A DNA stretch of 64,000 nt from Prescottella equi (GTDB taxonomy: Bacteria > Actinomycetota > Actinomycetes > Mycobacteriales > Mycobacteriaceae): assembly GCF_002094305.1 (NCBI RefSeq), contig NZ_LWTX01000004.1, positions 248,001 to 312,000 on the forward strand, in the 5' to 3' direction. A program made the position numbers and the translations under genes. Below the pieces are notes generated by a model that was not told the origin of the DNA, ran no database searches, and saw only the letters and a list, made by a program, of their open reading frames with translations. This document shows positions 26,201 to 41,200 of this stretch, piece after piece; the stretch's first letter is position 1, and each line of letters starts with the position of its first letter.

Positions 26201-29200
26201 CTCACCGTGCACGGGCACCGCGACGCGTTGCCTCCCGTCACGGAGTGGCTCGTGCTCGACGACAGTGCCGTCCGGGATCGGATGCAGCGCCAGCCCGGTG
26301 GGCCGGTCACCGACACCGACCGGGTCCGACCGGTCCGGCTCGACGACCCCGCGTACCTGATCTACACGTCCGGTTCCACCGGCATTCCCAAGGGTGTCGT
26401 GGTCTCGCACCGCGGCCTCGCGAACTTCGCGGCCGAGGAGCGGACCCGGTTCGGCATCACACCGCGCTCGCGGACCCTGCACTTCTCGTCGCCCAGCTTC
26501 GACGCCTCGATCCTCGAGTTGCTACTCGCGGTGGGCTCGGGCGCCACGATGGTCGTCGCGCCGCCCACGGTCCTCGGCGGCGACGAGCTGCGGGACCTAT
26601 TGCGCGAAAACCGCGTCACGCACGCGTTCGTCACGCCGGCCGCGCTCGCCTCGGTGGACCCCGCCGGTCTGACGGCGCTCGAGTGCGTCGCCACCGGAGG
26701 CGAGGCGTGCCCGCCCGAACTGGTGGCGCAGTGGGCGCCGGGCCGTCGGATGTTCAACGCGTACGGGCCGACCGAGGCCACCGTCGTCGCGAGCATCAGC
26801 GAACCGCTCGCGGTGGGAGTCCCGGTCACGATCGGACGTCCCCCGCTGGGCACGTCGCTCGTGGTGCTCGATGCGCGGCTGCATCCGGTGCCTGCCGGCG
26901 TGCCGGGGGAGCTGTACGTTCTCGGCAGCGGCCTGGCGCGTGGCTATCACGCCCGTCCCGGTACCACCGGGGAACGCTTCGTCGCGAACCCGTTCGGGGA
27001 CCCGGGCAGCCGCATGTACCGCACCGGCGACCTGGTCCGATGGAACGGCTCCGGACAGCTGGAGTACCTGGGCCGCACCGACTTCCAGGTCAAGGTCCGC
27101 GGCTTCCGCATCGAGCTCGGCGAGATCGAGTCCGCCCTGCGCCGGTTCCCGGGGGTGGCGCGTGCCGTCGTCACGGTCGACGGATCCGGGCCGGCGAGCC
27201 GACTCGTCGGGTACGTGGTGCCCGAAGCCGGCGCCGCGGTCGACCCCGCCGACGTCACCGAGTTCGTCGGCACGTTCCTCGCGTCGTACATGGTTCCGTC
27301 CGCGGTGATGGTGCTCGACGCGCTCCCGCTCGGTCCGGCGGGCAAGCTGGACCGGCGGGCACTGCCCGCGCCCGACTTCGGCGCCCGCACGGCGGGACGC
27401 GCTCCGCGGTCCGAACGCGAACGACAGCTGGCCGACCTCTTCGCCGAGGTCCTGGGGCTGGACTCGGTGGGCGTCGACGACTCGTTCTTCGGGCTGGGCG
27501 GCGATTCGATCATGTCGATCCAACTGGTGTCGCGGGCGAAGTCGGCGGGACTGCACTTCACACCCCGGGACGTGTTCGAACACAAGACGGTCGAGGCGCT
27601 CGCCCGGGTGGCGCAGAGCGGGGCGGACACCGCCACCCTGGCCGAACTCGACGGCGGCGGCGTCGGGGACGTGCCACTGCTGCCCGTCGCCCATTGGCTG
27701 CTCGACCGCGGCGGACACCACGACCGGTTCTCGCAGGCGGCGCTGCTGACCGCGCCGGAGGGGCTCGACGACGCCTCGCTCACCGGTGCCGTCCAGGCGG
27801 TCCTGGATCGGCACGACATGCTCCGGGCCCGGATCCGTCCCGGCGAGCACCGCATGATCGTGCCGCCGGCAGGTTCGGTGTACGCCGAGTGGCTGATCCG
27901 GCGCATCCGGGTCGACGCGGCGCCCGGCACCGACGCCTTCGCCGACACCGTCCGCGCCGAGCTCGACGCGGCCGAGGATCGTCTCGACCCGTCCGCGGGC
28001 GAGATGATGCAGGTGGTGTGGCTCGAATCCGCGTCGGGCGGTGGGCGGCTGCTGATCGTCGTGCACCACCTCGTGGTCGACGGTGTCTCGTGGCGCATCC
28101 TGGTACCGGATCTGGCGACCGCGTGGGCGCAGATCGTCGCCGGTGAACGGCCCGACCCGGCACCGGTCGGCACGTCGATGCGGCGGTGGGCGCACGGTCT
28201 CGTCGACGCCGCCGCGGACCGCCGCGACGAGCTCGAGCTGTGGCGCGCGATGCTGTCCGGGGACGACCCACTGCTGGGAGCGCGCCCGCTCGATCCGGCG
28301 GTGGACGTGGCCTCCACCGCCCGGACCGTCACCGTCGAGGTCTCACCCGACGTGACCGACGCGTTGCTGACGACGGTGCCGGACGCGTTCCGCGGCAGCG
28401 TCAACGACGGCCTGCTCACCGCGCTGGCGATGGCCCTGGTCCGCTGGCGCCGGGACCACGGCGTCGACGCCGACACCGCGCTGGTGACGCTCGAGGGTCA
28501 CGGGCGCGAGGACCACGTGCTGCCCGGCGCGGACCTCGCGCGGACCGTCGGGTGGTTCACCACCCTGTTCCCGATCCGGTTGGACCTGACCGGAATCGAC
28601 ATCGACGACGCCTTCACGGGCGGGCGCGGCGCCGGCGCGGCGGTCAAGGCCGTCAAGGAACAGTTGCTGGCGGTGCCCGACCACGGCATCGGATACGGGA
28701 TGTTGCGGTACCTCGACGACGAGGGCGGACGCGCGCTGCGCGGCCTGGCGTCGGCGCAGGTGAGTTTCAACTACCTGGGCCGGCTCACCGCGGCGGTCCC
28801 GGAGGACCAGCGGGCCGCCGGCTGGGTACCGACCGACGACGCCGACCTGAGCGTCCTGCAGGACGCCGACCTGCCGGTCGCGTCGGTCCTCGACATCAAC
28901 GCGGTCACCACCGACGGGGCCGACGGATCCCGGCTCCGCGCCACGTGGGGCTTCCCGGCCGGCGTCCTGACCGCCGCGGACGTCACCGAGCTGGCCGGGC
29001 TGTGGACCGAGGCCCTGGTCGCGCTGGCCCGGCACGTGTCCCGGCCGGGGGCGGGCGGACTGAGCCCGTCGGATCTGGATCTGGTCGACCTCGGGCAGCC
29101 GGAGATCGAGACGCTCGAGCAGCGCTTCCCGAACCTCGCCGACGTGTGGTCGCTCTCGCCCCTGCAGTCGGGTCTGCTGTTCCACGCCCAGCTGGCCGAC

Positions 29201-32200
29201 CGCTCGGTCGACGCCTACCTGGTGCAGATGATGCTCGACGTGCGCGGCGCCGACCCCGGCCGGCTGCGGCGGGCCGGGCAGGCGATGCTCGACCGCCATC
29301 CCAACCTGCGGGCCGCGTTCGTGCACGGGCCCGACGGCACCCCCGTCCAGGTGGTGCAGGAGCGGGTGCCGTTGCCGTGGAACGAGATCGACCTGTCCGA
29401 GCACGACGAGCCGGTGCGGGAGGCCGAACTGGCGCGGCTGATCGCCGACGACCGGACCCGACGCTTCGACATGGCGGAGGCCCCGCTGATCCGGTTCCTG
29501 CTGGTGCGGACCGGCCCGGACGAGCACCGGCTGATCCTGACCAACCACCACATCCTGCTCGACGGCTGGTCGACACCGCTGATGATGCAGGAGCTGCTCA
29601 CCCTGTACGCCACGGACGGCGACACCACCGTGCTGCCGCGGGTGCACGCCTACCGGGACTACCTGGCATGGATCGCCGCACAGGATCCGGAGGCCGGGGT
29701 GCGGGCGTGGACCCGGTCGCTCGCCGGTCTCGACGAACCGACACTGCTGGCGCCGCTCGACCGCGGCCGCGAACAGGCCACCGTGCCCGCCGAGATCGAC
29801 ATCTCGCTCGACGTCACCCGCACCGCCCGGCTGCAGTCGATCGGCCGACAGTGGGGCGTCACGTTGAACACGATGGTGCAGGCCGCGTGGGCGATCGTGC
29901 TGGGCGCCACCACGGGCCGCGACGACGTCGTGTTCGGCGGCACCGTGTCGGGTCGCCCGCCGCACATCCCCGGCATCGAATCCATGATCGGGCTGTTCAT
30001 CAACACGCTGCCCGTCCGGGTGCGGCTCGACGCGCGGGAATCGGTGGGGGAGTTGCTGCGCCGGATCCAGTCCGAACAGGCCGGACTCCTCGACCATCAC
30101 CACGTGAGCCTCACCGACATCCAGGACGCCGTCGGACCGGCGCTGGCGTTCGACACCCTCACGGTGTTCGAGTCCTATCCGGTGGACCGGTCGGCGATCA
30201 CCGACGCGGACATCTCCGGGCTGCGCCTGGTGCGCGTGCACGAAGGCTCCGACGCCGCACACTATCCGCTCACCCTCGTCGCCAACGCCGACGACCGGCT
30301 CCGGATGAAGCTCAAGTTCCTGCCCGACCTGTTCGACCGCGGGCAGGCCCGGTCGCTGGCGGAGCGGGTCCAGCGCGTCCTCGTCGAGATGTCGGAGGAT
30401 CCGCAGTGCCCGCTGGCGCGCCTGCGGCTGCTGTCCGACGCGGAATGGGCCGAATTGGTGCCGCTGCGTGGCCGTCCCGGCCGGTCCGTGCGCACCCTGC
30501 CGCAGCTGTTCGCCGATGCGGCCGCGGCCGATCCGGACGCGATCGCACTGGTGTCGGGCACCACCGAGGTCACCTACCGCGAACTCGACGAACGATCCAA
30601 CCGATTGGCCCGCGTCCTCCTCGACGACGGGGTGGGTCCGGAGTCGTTCGTGGCGTTGGGAATTCCCCGGTCGATCGATTCGGTCGTCGCGGTGTGGGCG
30701 GTCGCCAAGACGGGTGCCGCGTTCCTGCCCGTCGACCCGAACTATCCGGCGGAGCGGATCGCGTTCATGCTCGAGGACTCCGGCGCGACGGCGGGCCTGA
30801 CGGTGACCGGGGCGCGCGACCGGCTGCCCGCTACCGTGCCGTGGACCGTCCTGGACGATCCCGCGTTCGAAAGCCGCCGCGCCGCGCAGTCCACCGCGCC
30901 CGTCGGCGACGACGCGCGGCCGGTGCCGCTGCGGCTGACGCACCCGGCGTACGTGATCTACACCTCCGGCACCACCGGGACCCCGAAGGGTGTGGTCGTC
31001 ACGCACGAGGGCCTCGACAACCTCTCCGAGGAGTACCTCACGCACTTCGCGACCCGGCCCTCGTCGCGGACCCTGCACTTCTCGACTCCGAGCTTCGATG
31101 CCGCGGTGCTGGACTACCTGCTGGCGTTCGGTCCGGCCGCGACCATGGTCATCGCTCCCACCAGCGTGTACGGCGGCAGCGAACTCGCGGACCTGATCCG
31201 CGACCAGCACGTCACGCACGCCTTCATCACCACCGCGGCGGCGGCGACCGTCGACCCCGCCGGTCTCGACGAGTTCACCGAGGTGATGGTGGGCGGCGAG
31301 GCCGTCCCACCGGAACTGGTGGCGCGGTGGGCGCACGGGAGGCGCTTCTACAACGGTTACGGGCCCACCGAGGCCACCGTCATGGCGAATGTCAGCGCGC
31401 CGTTGGTCACCGGCGAAACCGTCACGATCGGCGCGCCGCTGCGCGGGGTGTCCGAGCTGGTGCTCGACACCAACCTGCGGCCGGTGCCGGCGGGGGTTCC
31501 CGGCGAGCTGTACATCGCCGGACCGAACCTGGCGCGCGGCTACCATCGGCGTCCGGGCCTCACGGCGGAACGGTTCGTGGCGAACCCGCACGGGGTCCCC
31601 GGCGAACGCATGTACCGCACCGGCGACGTGGTGCGTGTGCTCGCGGACCGCACGATCGAGTACGTCGGACGATCCGATTTCCAGGTGAAGATCCGCGGCT
31701 TCCGGATCGAACTCGGCGACATCGACAACGCGTTCGGCGACCACCCCGACATCCGGTTCGCGGTCACGCTGGGACGGCCCGGACCGACCGGGGAGACGGC
31801 GCTGGTCACGTACGTGCTGCCGGTCGCCGGCGCGCAGCCCGAGCCGGGTGCGCTGCGGGAGTACGTCGCCGAGCACCTGCCCGCGCAGATGGTGCCCGCG
31901 AGCATCATGATCCTCGACGAGATCCCCCTGACCCCGATCGGCAAACTGGATCGCGCCGCACTCCCGGCACCGGAGTTCCTGCCCGCCGCCACCACGTTCC
32001 GGGCCCCGACCGATCCCACCGAGCAGACCATCGTCGACACGTTCACCGCGGTCCTCGGGCTCGAGCGCATCGGCGTCGACGACAGCTTCTTCGACCTCGG
32101 CGGCAACTCGCTCATCGCCACCCGGGTGATCGCCCGACTCGGCGCGGCTCTCGGCGTCGACCTCGGGGTGCGGGCGCTGTTCGAGGCGCCGACCGCACAC

Positions 32201-35200
32201 GAACTCGCGCGCTGGGTCTCGCGGGCGCACCTCGACGCGGCGGCCCGGCCACCGTTGCGGCCCCAGGACCGGCCCGACCCGCTTCCGCTGTCGCTGGCCC
32301 AGAAGCGGATGTGGTTCATCAACCAGTTCGACACCGAATCCGCCGCCTACAACATCCCGCTCGCGGTCCGCCTCACCGGCGACCTCGACGTCGACGCTCT
32401 CACCGCGGCGGTCGCGGACGTGCAGGAGCGCCACGAGACGCTGCGCACCCTGTTCCCGTCGCGGGACGGCGAACCGGTCCAGCTGGTGGTGCCGGCCGCC
32501 GAGGCCGCGCCGAGCCTCGACGCCGTCGACGTACCACCGGACCGCGTTCCGGAGCGGATCGCGGCGCTGATCTCCCGTGGGTTCGACGTCACCACCGCCG
32601 TGCCGGTGCGCGCCGAACTGCTGCGGCTCGGCCCGCAGGAGCACGTCCTGACGATCGTGGTCCACCACATCTGCGCCGACGGCTTCTCGATGGCACCCCT
32701 CGCGCGGGACGTCATGGCGGCCTACGTCGCCCGCACGGGCGGCCACGTCCCACAGTGGGCGCCGCTGCCGGTGCAGTACGCGGACTTCGCGCTGTGGCAG
32801 CACCAGGTGCTCGGCTCCGAGGACGACCCGGATTCGCCGGGGCGTCGACAGCTGGCGTTCTGGACGGAGGCGCTGGCCGGGCTCCCTGAGGCGATCACGC
32901 TGCCCACCGACCGACCCCGTCCCACCCGGCAGAGCTTCGACGGCGCCCGCGTCGAGTTCGAGATCCCCGCGGAGGTGCACCGGGCGCTGGCCGAGTCGGC
33001 AAGGCGGCACGGCGCGACGATGTTCATGGCCACGCACGCCGCCTTGGCGGTGTTGCTGGCCAAGCTCAGCGGCACCGACGACATCGCGATCGGCACCCCG
33101 ATCGCCGGCCGCGGCGAGGCGGAACTCGACGACCTGGTCGGCATGTTCGTCAACACCCTGGTGCTGCGGTCCGACGTCGACCCGGGGGGCGGTTTCGCGG
33201 ACCTGCTCGCCCGCACCCGCGAATTCGACCTCGCGGCGTTCGGGCACGCGGATCTGCCGTTCGAGCGCCTCGTCGACGTGCTGGCCCCGGAACGCTCCAC
33301 CGCGCATTCGCCGCTGTTCCAGGTGATGCTCGAGTTCCAGAACAACGAGCTGCCCCGGCTCGAGCTGCCCGGCCTCGTCGCGGACCCGGTCGCCGCCGAT
33401 CTGGCGGTGGCGAAGTTCGACCTGCAACTGACCCTCGCCGAGCGTCACGACGACGCGGGCGTCCCGGACGGTATCGCCGCGGTCTTCACCTACGCGACGG
33501 ATCTGTTCGACCCGGGCACGGTGCGCGAGCTGGGGGAGCGGTTCACCCGACTGCTCGACGCTCTCGTGGCGGAGCCCGAACGGGCGATCGGCGACATCAC
33601 GATCACCACCGCGACCGAACTCGACACGATGCTGCACCGGTGGAACGCGGAGGGGGCCCGCGCGGCAGACGAGACGCTGGCCGAGCGGTTCGCGCTCGCC
33701 GCGGCCCGCTTCCCGGACCGTCCGGCGCTCACCTACGAGGCGTCGACGCTCGGGTACGCCGAACTCGACGCCCGCGCCAACCGCCTCGCGCGGCATCTCG
33801 TCTCGCTCGGGGTGGGCCCGGAGACACTGGTAGCGGTGGCGCTGCCGCGGTCGGCGGACCTCGTCGTCGCGCTGCTCGCCGTCATCAAGTCCGGTGCCGG
33901 CTACCTGCCGCTGGACGTCACCTATCCGGCCGAACGGCTCTCCTACATGCTCACCGACGCCGCGCCGGTGTGTGTGCTGACCACCGGCGCCGACGCCGAC
34001 GCCATCCCGTCGACCGACGTTCCCCTGATCCGTCTCGACACCGACGAGACCGCCGCGGCGCTCGCGGCGGCGCCGGACCGGGCGGTCACCGACGCCGACC
34101 GGCTCACGCCCCTGCGCCCCGACGACGTGGCGTACGTCATCTACACCTCCGGTTCCACCGGCCGCCCCAAGGGCGTGCAGGTCACCCACCGCAACGTGCT
34201 GACCCTGTTCGCGAACACCACCGGTGCCTTCGGGTTCGACGAACACGACGTGTGGACGATGTTCCATTCCTACGCCTTCGACTTCTCGGTCTGGGAGCTG
34301 TGGGGCCCGCTGCTGCACGGCGGTCGGCTGGTCGTGGTCGACTTCTACACCGCGCGCTCGCCGGAGATGTTCCTCGACCTGTTGCGCACCGAGCAGGTCA
34401 CGGTGCTCAACCAGACGCCGACCGCGTTCTACCAACTCGCGGAGGCCGACCGCCTCGCGAGCGAACAGGGCACGACGGCAACCGATCTGGCGTTGCGGTA
34501 TGTCGTGTTCGGTGGCGAGGCCCTCGACCTCGGCCAGCTCGGCCGCTGGTACACGCGGCATCCGGACAGCGCGCCGCGGCTGGTGAACATGTACGGCATC
34601 ACCGAGACCACCGTGCACGTCACCCATCTCGAACTCGACCGCGCGTTCGCCGAGGCCGCCGACGCCAGCGTCATCGGCCGCGCGATCCCCGGCCTGCGGG
34701 TGGTCGTCCTCGACGAACGCCTGCACTCGGTCCCGCCGGGCGTCGTCGGCGAGATGTACGTCGCGGGAGAGCAGTTGACCCGCGGCTACCTGGGCCGGAG
34801 CGCCCTGACGTCGAGCCGGTTCGTCGCCGACCCGTTCGGTGCGCCGGGATCCCGGATGTACCGCACCGGCGACCTCGCCCGCTGGAACCGCGACGGGCGG
34901 CTCGAATACCTGGGCCGCAGCGACTTCCAGGTGAAGATCCGCGGCTTCCGGATCGAGCTCGGCGAGATCGAGGCCGCGCTGTTGCGGTACCCCGGCGTCG
35001 CACAGGCCGTGGTGGCCGTGCACCGGGACGGCGCCGGACCAGCGCGGCTGGTCGGCTACGCGGTGCCCGAACAGGGACTCGACGTCGACCCGCAGGACGT
35101 GCTCGGTCACGTGGGCCGGGAACTGACGTCGTACATGGTTCCTGCGACCCTGATGCTGCTCGACGAGCTTCCTCTCACCGCGAACGGCAAGCTGGACCGC

Positions 35201-38200
35201 AAGGCGCTGCCGCAACCGGAGTTCGGCACCGGGGCCGCCCGCGGCCGCGCTCCCGAGACCGACGTCGAGCGCACCCTCGCCGGCCTGTTCGCGGAGGTGC
35301 TGGGTCTGGATTCGGTCGGTGTGGACGATTCGTTCTTCGGGCTGGGTGGCGATTCGATCATGTCGATCCAGCTGGTGTCGCGGGCGAAGGACGCGGGCTT
35401 GCGTTTCACGCCGCGTGACGTGTTCGAACACCGCAGTGTCGCGGGCCTCGCGGCCGTCGCCGCGGCCGATTCGGGGGAAACTCCGGTGCACCTCGACGAA
35501 CTCCCCGGCGGCGGGGTCGGTGAGTTCCCACTCACCCCGATCATGCACTGGCTCCTCGAGCGCAGCGACGACGTGCGTCGGTACACGCAGACCGCCCTCC
35601 TGGCGCTGCCGAGCGGCACCGACCGGGATCGTCTCGCGCGCACGTTGCAGGCCGTCGTCGACCGGCACGACATGCTGCGCGCGCAACTACACACCGGCCC
35701 GGACCCGCACATGCTGGTCCGGCCGGTCGGGGCGGTCGACGCCGACGACCTGATCAGCAGGATCCCCGTCGACGCACTGTCCGGACCCGACTTCACCGCC
35801 GTGGCGGGTGCGGCGCTCGACGACGCCGCCGGCCGCTTGGATCCCGCTGCCGGAGCCGTGCTGCAGGCCGTGTGGTTCGACGCCGGCGAGACCGGGGGTC
35901 GGCTGCTCCTGGTGATCCACCACCTCGCCGTGGACGGCGTCTCCTGGCGCATCCTGGTTCCGGACCTGGCCGCCGCGTGGACGCGGATCGCCGCGGGGGA
36001 GCTGCCCGACCTGGCGCCGACCGGCACCTCCATGCGGCGCTGGGCGCACGGTCTGGCCGATGCCACCGCAGGCCGGGACCGCGAGCTCGAGCTGTGGCAG
36101 GGCACCCTCGACACCCCGGACCCGGTGATCGGGTCGCGTCCGCTCGACCCGGCGGTCGACGTGTACGGGACGGTCGACAAGGTGTCCGTGGAACTGCCGT
36201 CCGCGGTCACCGAGGCACTGCTCACGACGGTGCCGGAGGTGTTCCGCGGCAACGTCAACGACGCCCTGCTCACCGCGCTGGCGATGGCACTGACCCGGTG
36301 GCGGCGCACCCGCGGGGCCGACACCGACGCCGCACTGGTCAACCTCGAGGGCCACGGCCGCGAGGATCAGGTGGTGCCCGGGGCCGACCTGGGACGAACC
36401 GTCGGATGGTTCACGACGATCTTCCCGGTCCGCCTGGATCTGACCGGAATCGACGTCGACGACGCGTTCGCCGCGGGGCCGGCCGCCGGGGCAGCCCTCA
36501 AGGCCGTCAAGGAACAGTTGCTGGCGATCCCCGATCACGGCATCGGGTTCGGGATGCTCCGGTACCTCGATCCGCGCACGGGGCCGGTGCTGGCGGAACT
36601 GCCGGTGCCGCAGGTCGGGTTCAACTACCTCGGCCGGCTCGGGGGAACCTCGACCGGCACCGACGTGCCGTGGGTTCCGAGGTCCGACACCGAACTCGAC
36701 GACGCCCCGAGCGCCACGATGCCGGTCGCGTCCGCCCTCGACGTCAATGCCGTCGTCGGCGACACCCCCGACGGGCCGCGGCTGCGCGCCACGTGGGCGT
36801 TCCCCAGCGGGGTCCTCGCGACCGTCGACGTGGGGGAACTCGCCGACCTGTGGGTGCGGGCGCTGTCCGCGCTCGCACGGCACGCCGCGCATCCCGGAGC
36901 GGGCGGGCTCACCCCGTCCGATCTGGACCTGGTCCGGCTCGACCAGGACGCGATCGAGGCACTCGAGCACCGGTACCCGGGCCTGGACGACGTGTGGTCG
37001 CTGTCGCCGCTGCAGGCGGGCCTGCACTTCCACGCGATGCTCGCCGACGACTCCGTGGACGCGTATCTGGTGCAGCTGACGCTGTCGTTGGGCGGCACGG
37101 TCGACACCGACCGGCTGTGGCGGGCGGGACAGGCGCTGCTCGACCGGCACCCGAATCTGCGGGCGGCGTTCGTCCGGGTCGAGGGTGCCGCGTCGGACAG
37201 CGGCGCGGTGCAGGTGATCCCCGACCGCGTGGAACTGCCGTGGACCGAGGTGGACCTCTCGCGCCTCGATCCGGGCACCCGCGCCCGCCGCTTCGACGAA
37301 CTGATTGCCGCCGATCGCGGGACCCGATTCGATCTGACGGCGGCGCCCGCGATCCGGATGACGCTGGTGAAGTTCGGTGCCGGCGACTACCGCCTGGTCG
37401 TCACCAACCACCACATCCTGCTCGACGGCTGGTCCACACCCCTGGTGATCCGCGATCTGCTGACTTTGTACGCGACCGACGCCGATGCGTCCGTGCTGCC
37501 GCGAGTGCACCCGTACCGCGACTACCTGGCGTGGATGGCGACGCAGGACCCGGCCGAGTCCACCGACGCGTGGCGCAAGGCGCTCGCCGGGCTCGAGGAG
37601 CCGACCCTGCTGGCCCCCGCCGTCCCCAGTGCCGGCGGCGGGACCGCCGAACTGGAGGTGGCCCTGACCGCGGAGCACACCGACACGCTGCGGTCCCTCG
37701 TCCGGGAGCGCGGGCTGACCCTCAACACCGTCGTGCAGGCCGCGTGGGGCATCGTGCTCGGCGCGCTGACGGCGCGCACGGATGTCCTGTTCGGCGGCAC
37801 CGTGTCCGGTCGGCCCCCGCAGATTCCCGGCATCGAGTCGATGGTCGGTCTGTTCATCAACACGCTGCCGGTGCGGGTCACCCTCGACGCCGGCGAAACC
37901 CTCGGTGAACTGCTCGATCGCGTCCAACGCGAGCAGGCCGCGCTCCTCGACCACCACTACCTCGGGCTCGCTGACATCCAGCGCGCCACCGGCCCCGCCG
38001 CCACCTTCGACACTCTCACGGTGTTCGAGTCGTACCCGGTGGACCGCAACGCTCTGACCGCGGACACCGACATCGCCGGCCTCAAGGTCACCGGTATCGA
38101 CGGCCGCGACGCCGCGCACTACCCGCTGTCGCTGGTGGCGTCGGTGAACGGCAGCCTGAACCTCAAGTTCGAGTACTTCCCCGAGGTCTTCGATCCCGCC

Positions 38201-41200
38201 GTGGTCGAGTCGATCGCGACACGCGTCACCGTCGTCCTCGAACACATCGCGACCGACCCGGACCGTCCGCTCGCCCGCCTGGACCTGCTCACCGACACCG
38301 AGCGCCACGATCTGGCGCCGGTCGAGGGCCCGGTCGGCGGATCGATCCGCACCCTGCCCGACATCTTCACCGACGCCGCGGCCCTGGACCCCGACGCGAT
38401 CGCGTTGTCGTTCTCCGGTCGCGAGGTCACCTACCGCGAACTCGACACCCGGTCGTCGCGGATCGCCCGCGTCCTCATCGACCAGGGTGTGGGACCGGAG
38501 TCGTACGTCGCGCTGGGGATACCCCGGTCCGTGGAGTCGGTGCTCGCGGTGTGGGCGGTCACCAAGACCGGTGCCGCCTTCGTCCCGATCGACCCCAACT
38601 ATCCGCCCGAACGGATCGAACACATGCTCGCCGATTCCGGTGCCGGCCTCGGTCTGACCGTCGCGGCGCATCGACACCGGCTGCCCGACACCGTCACCTG
38701 GCTCACCCTCGAGGATCCGGACGTCGCGGCGGCCTGCGCGGCCCACTCCGACGCCCCGGTCACCGACGCGGACCGCACCGCGCCGCTCGGGCTCGAACAC
38801 GCCGCGTACGTCGTCTACACCTCCGGGTCGACGGGCCGGCCCAAGGGCGTCGTCGTCGCGCACCGCGGCCTCGACAACTTCGCCCTCGACCAGCAGGCCC
38901 GCTTCGGGGCCACCGCCACATCCCGGACCCTGCACTTCGCCACCCCCAGCTTCGACGGCGCGGTGTTCGAGTACCTGCAGGCGTTCGGTGTGGGCGCGAC
39001 GATGGTGATCGCCGAACCCACGGTGTTCGGCGGAGCCGACCTGGCCCGCGTCCTCGCCGACGGTCACGTCACCCACGCGTTCGTGACCACCGCCGCCCTC
39101 GCGACCGTCGATCCGACCGGGCTCGACGAGTTCACCCACGTCGCGGTCGGCGGCGAGGCCTGCCCGCCGGAACTGGTCGCGCGCTGGGCCCCGGGCCGGG
39201 ACCTGCACAACGCGTACGGGCCGACCGAGACGACGATCATGTCGAACATCAGCGCGCCCATGACCGTCGGCGAACAGATCACCATCGGTGGCCCCATCCG
39301 CGGTGTCCACGAGGTGGTTCTCGACGGGCGCCTGCAACCGGTGCCGGTCGGGGTGCCCGGCGAGCTGTACATCGCCGGCCTCGGACTGGCCCGCGGCTAC
39401 CACCGGCGTCCGGGACTGTCCGCGGAACGCTTCGTGGCGAACCCGTTCGGTAAGCCGGGCGAACGGATGTACCGCACCGGCGACATCGTGCGCTGGCGCC
39501 CCGACCTGACGATCGAATACGTCGGCCGCTCGGACTTCCAGGTGAAGGTCCGCGGGTTCCGCATCGAACTCGGCGAGATCGACGCCGCGTTGGCCGCCGA
39601 TCCCACGGTCGGGTTCGCGGTCACCCTCGGCGTGCCCGGACCGGCCGGCGACACCGTGCTCGCGTCGTACGTGGTCCCCACGACCGGGGCCACCGTCGAG
39701 ACGGGCGCCCTGCTCGACCGGCTGTCGGAACAGTTGCCGTCCCACATGGTGCCCGCCGCGGTGACCGTGCTCGACGAGATCCCGCTGACCCCGGTCGGCA
39801 AGCTCGATCGCGCCGCGTTGCCCGAACCCGAGTTCGCGTTCACCAGCGGCGAGTTCCGCGCCCCGACCAACCCCCTCGAATACACGCTGTCCGACGTGTT
39901 CACCGAGGTGCTCGGCATCGACCGGATCGGCATCGACGACAGCTTCTTCGATCTCGGCGGTAACTCGCTCATCGCCACCCGCGTCACCGCCCGGCTCAGC
40001 GGCCTGCTCGACGCCGACATCCCGGTGCGGGCACTGTTCGAGGCGCCGACGATCCACGCGCTCGCACAGTGGGTCGCGCGCGAACGCGGCGCCGGCACCG
40101 GGCACACCCGGCCGGAGCTCGGCCGTCGCGAACGGCCGGACCGTATCCCGCTGTCGCTCGCGCAGCAGCGCATGTGGTTCATCAACCAGTTCGACACCGC
40201 GTCCGCCGCCTACAACATCCCGATGGCGGTGAACCTCACCGGGGCACTCGACACCGACGCACTGCGCGACGCGGTCGGCGACGTCCTCGAACGGCACGAG
40301 TCGCTGCGCACCGCCTACCCGATCGTCGACCAGGAGCCGACGCAGGAGGTCTGGCCGGTCGGCGACGTGCTCACCGACCTGACGCCCGTCCCGGTCGACG
40401 ACGACGCCGAGCTGCGCCGGCAGATCACCGCCTTCGCCTCGCACGGGTTCGACGTCACCGCCGCACCGCCGGTGCGCGCCGAACTCCTCGAGATCGACGA
40501 CGAGCACCACGTCCTGGTCATCGTCGTGCACCACATCTGCGCCGACGGCTACTCGATGGCGCCGCTCGGCCGGGACCTGATGGCCGCGTACACCGCTCGG
40601 GCCGCGGGGACGAGTCCCCAGTGGGCGCCGCTGCCGGTGCAGTACGCCGACTACACCCTCTGGCAGCACGAGATGCTGGGGACCGACACCGATCCCGACT
40701 CGCTGATCTCGCGGCAGCTGCGGTTCTGGACCGAGGAGCTCGCGGGCCTGCCCGACGTCATCCAGTTGCCCACCGACCGCCCCCGTCCCGTGCAGCAGAC
40801 GTTCCGCGGTGGCCGGGTCGAGTTCCGGGTACCTGCCGAACTGCACACTCGCATCACCGAACTCGCGCACCGGCACGGCGCGAGCATGTTCATGGCGATG
40901 CACGCCGCACTCGCCACCGTGTTGGCGCGACTGGCCGACACCGACGACATCGCGATCGGCACCCCGATCGCGGGCCGCGGCGAGATGGCCCTCGACGAGC
41001 TCGTCGGCATGTTCGTCAACACGCTGGTGCTGCGGACCCGGATCGACCACGACACCTCCTTCGACGCGCTGCTGCAGCAGGTCCGCGAGTCGGATCTGGC
41101 CGCGTTCGGGCACGCCGAGGTGCCGTTCGAGCGCCTGGTGGAGGAGATCAATCCGCCCCGGTCCACGTCCTACTCGCCGCTGTTCCAGGTGTCGATCGAG

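Noticed and set aside
28343-35686. A 2,447-codon open frame on the minus strand inside the NRPS gene (also 35687-41509 and 17597-22054)
   Set aside because: These are antisense shadows of a very GC-rich coding sequence. The translations are rich in Arg, Gly, Val and His with no domains, while the plus-strand frame has perfect NRPS motifs throughout.
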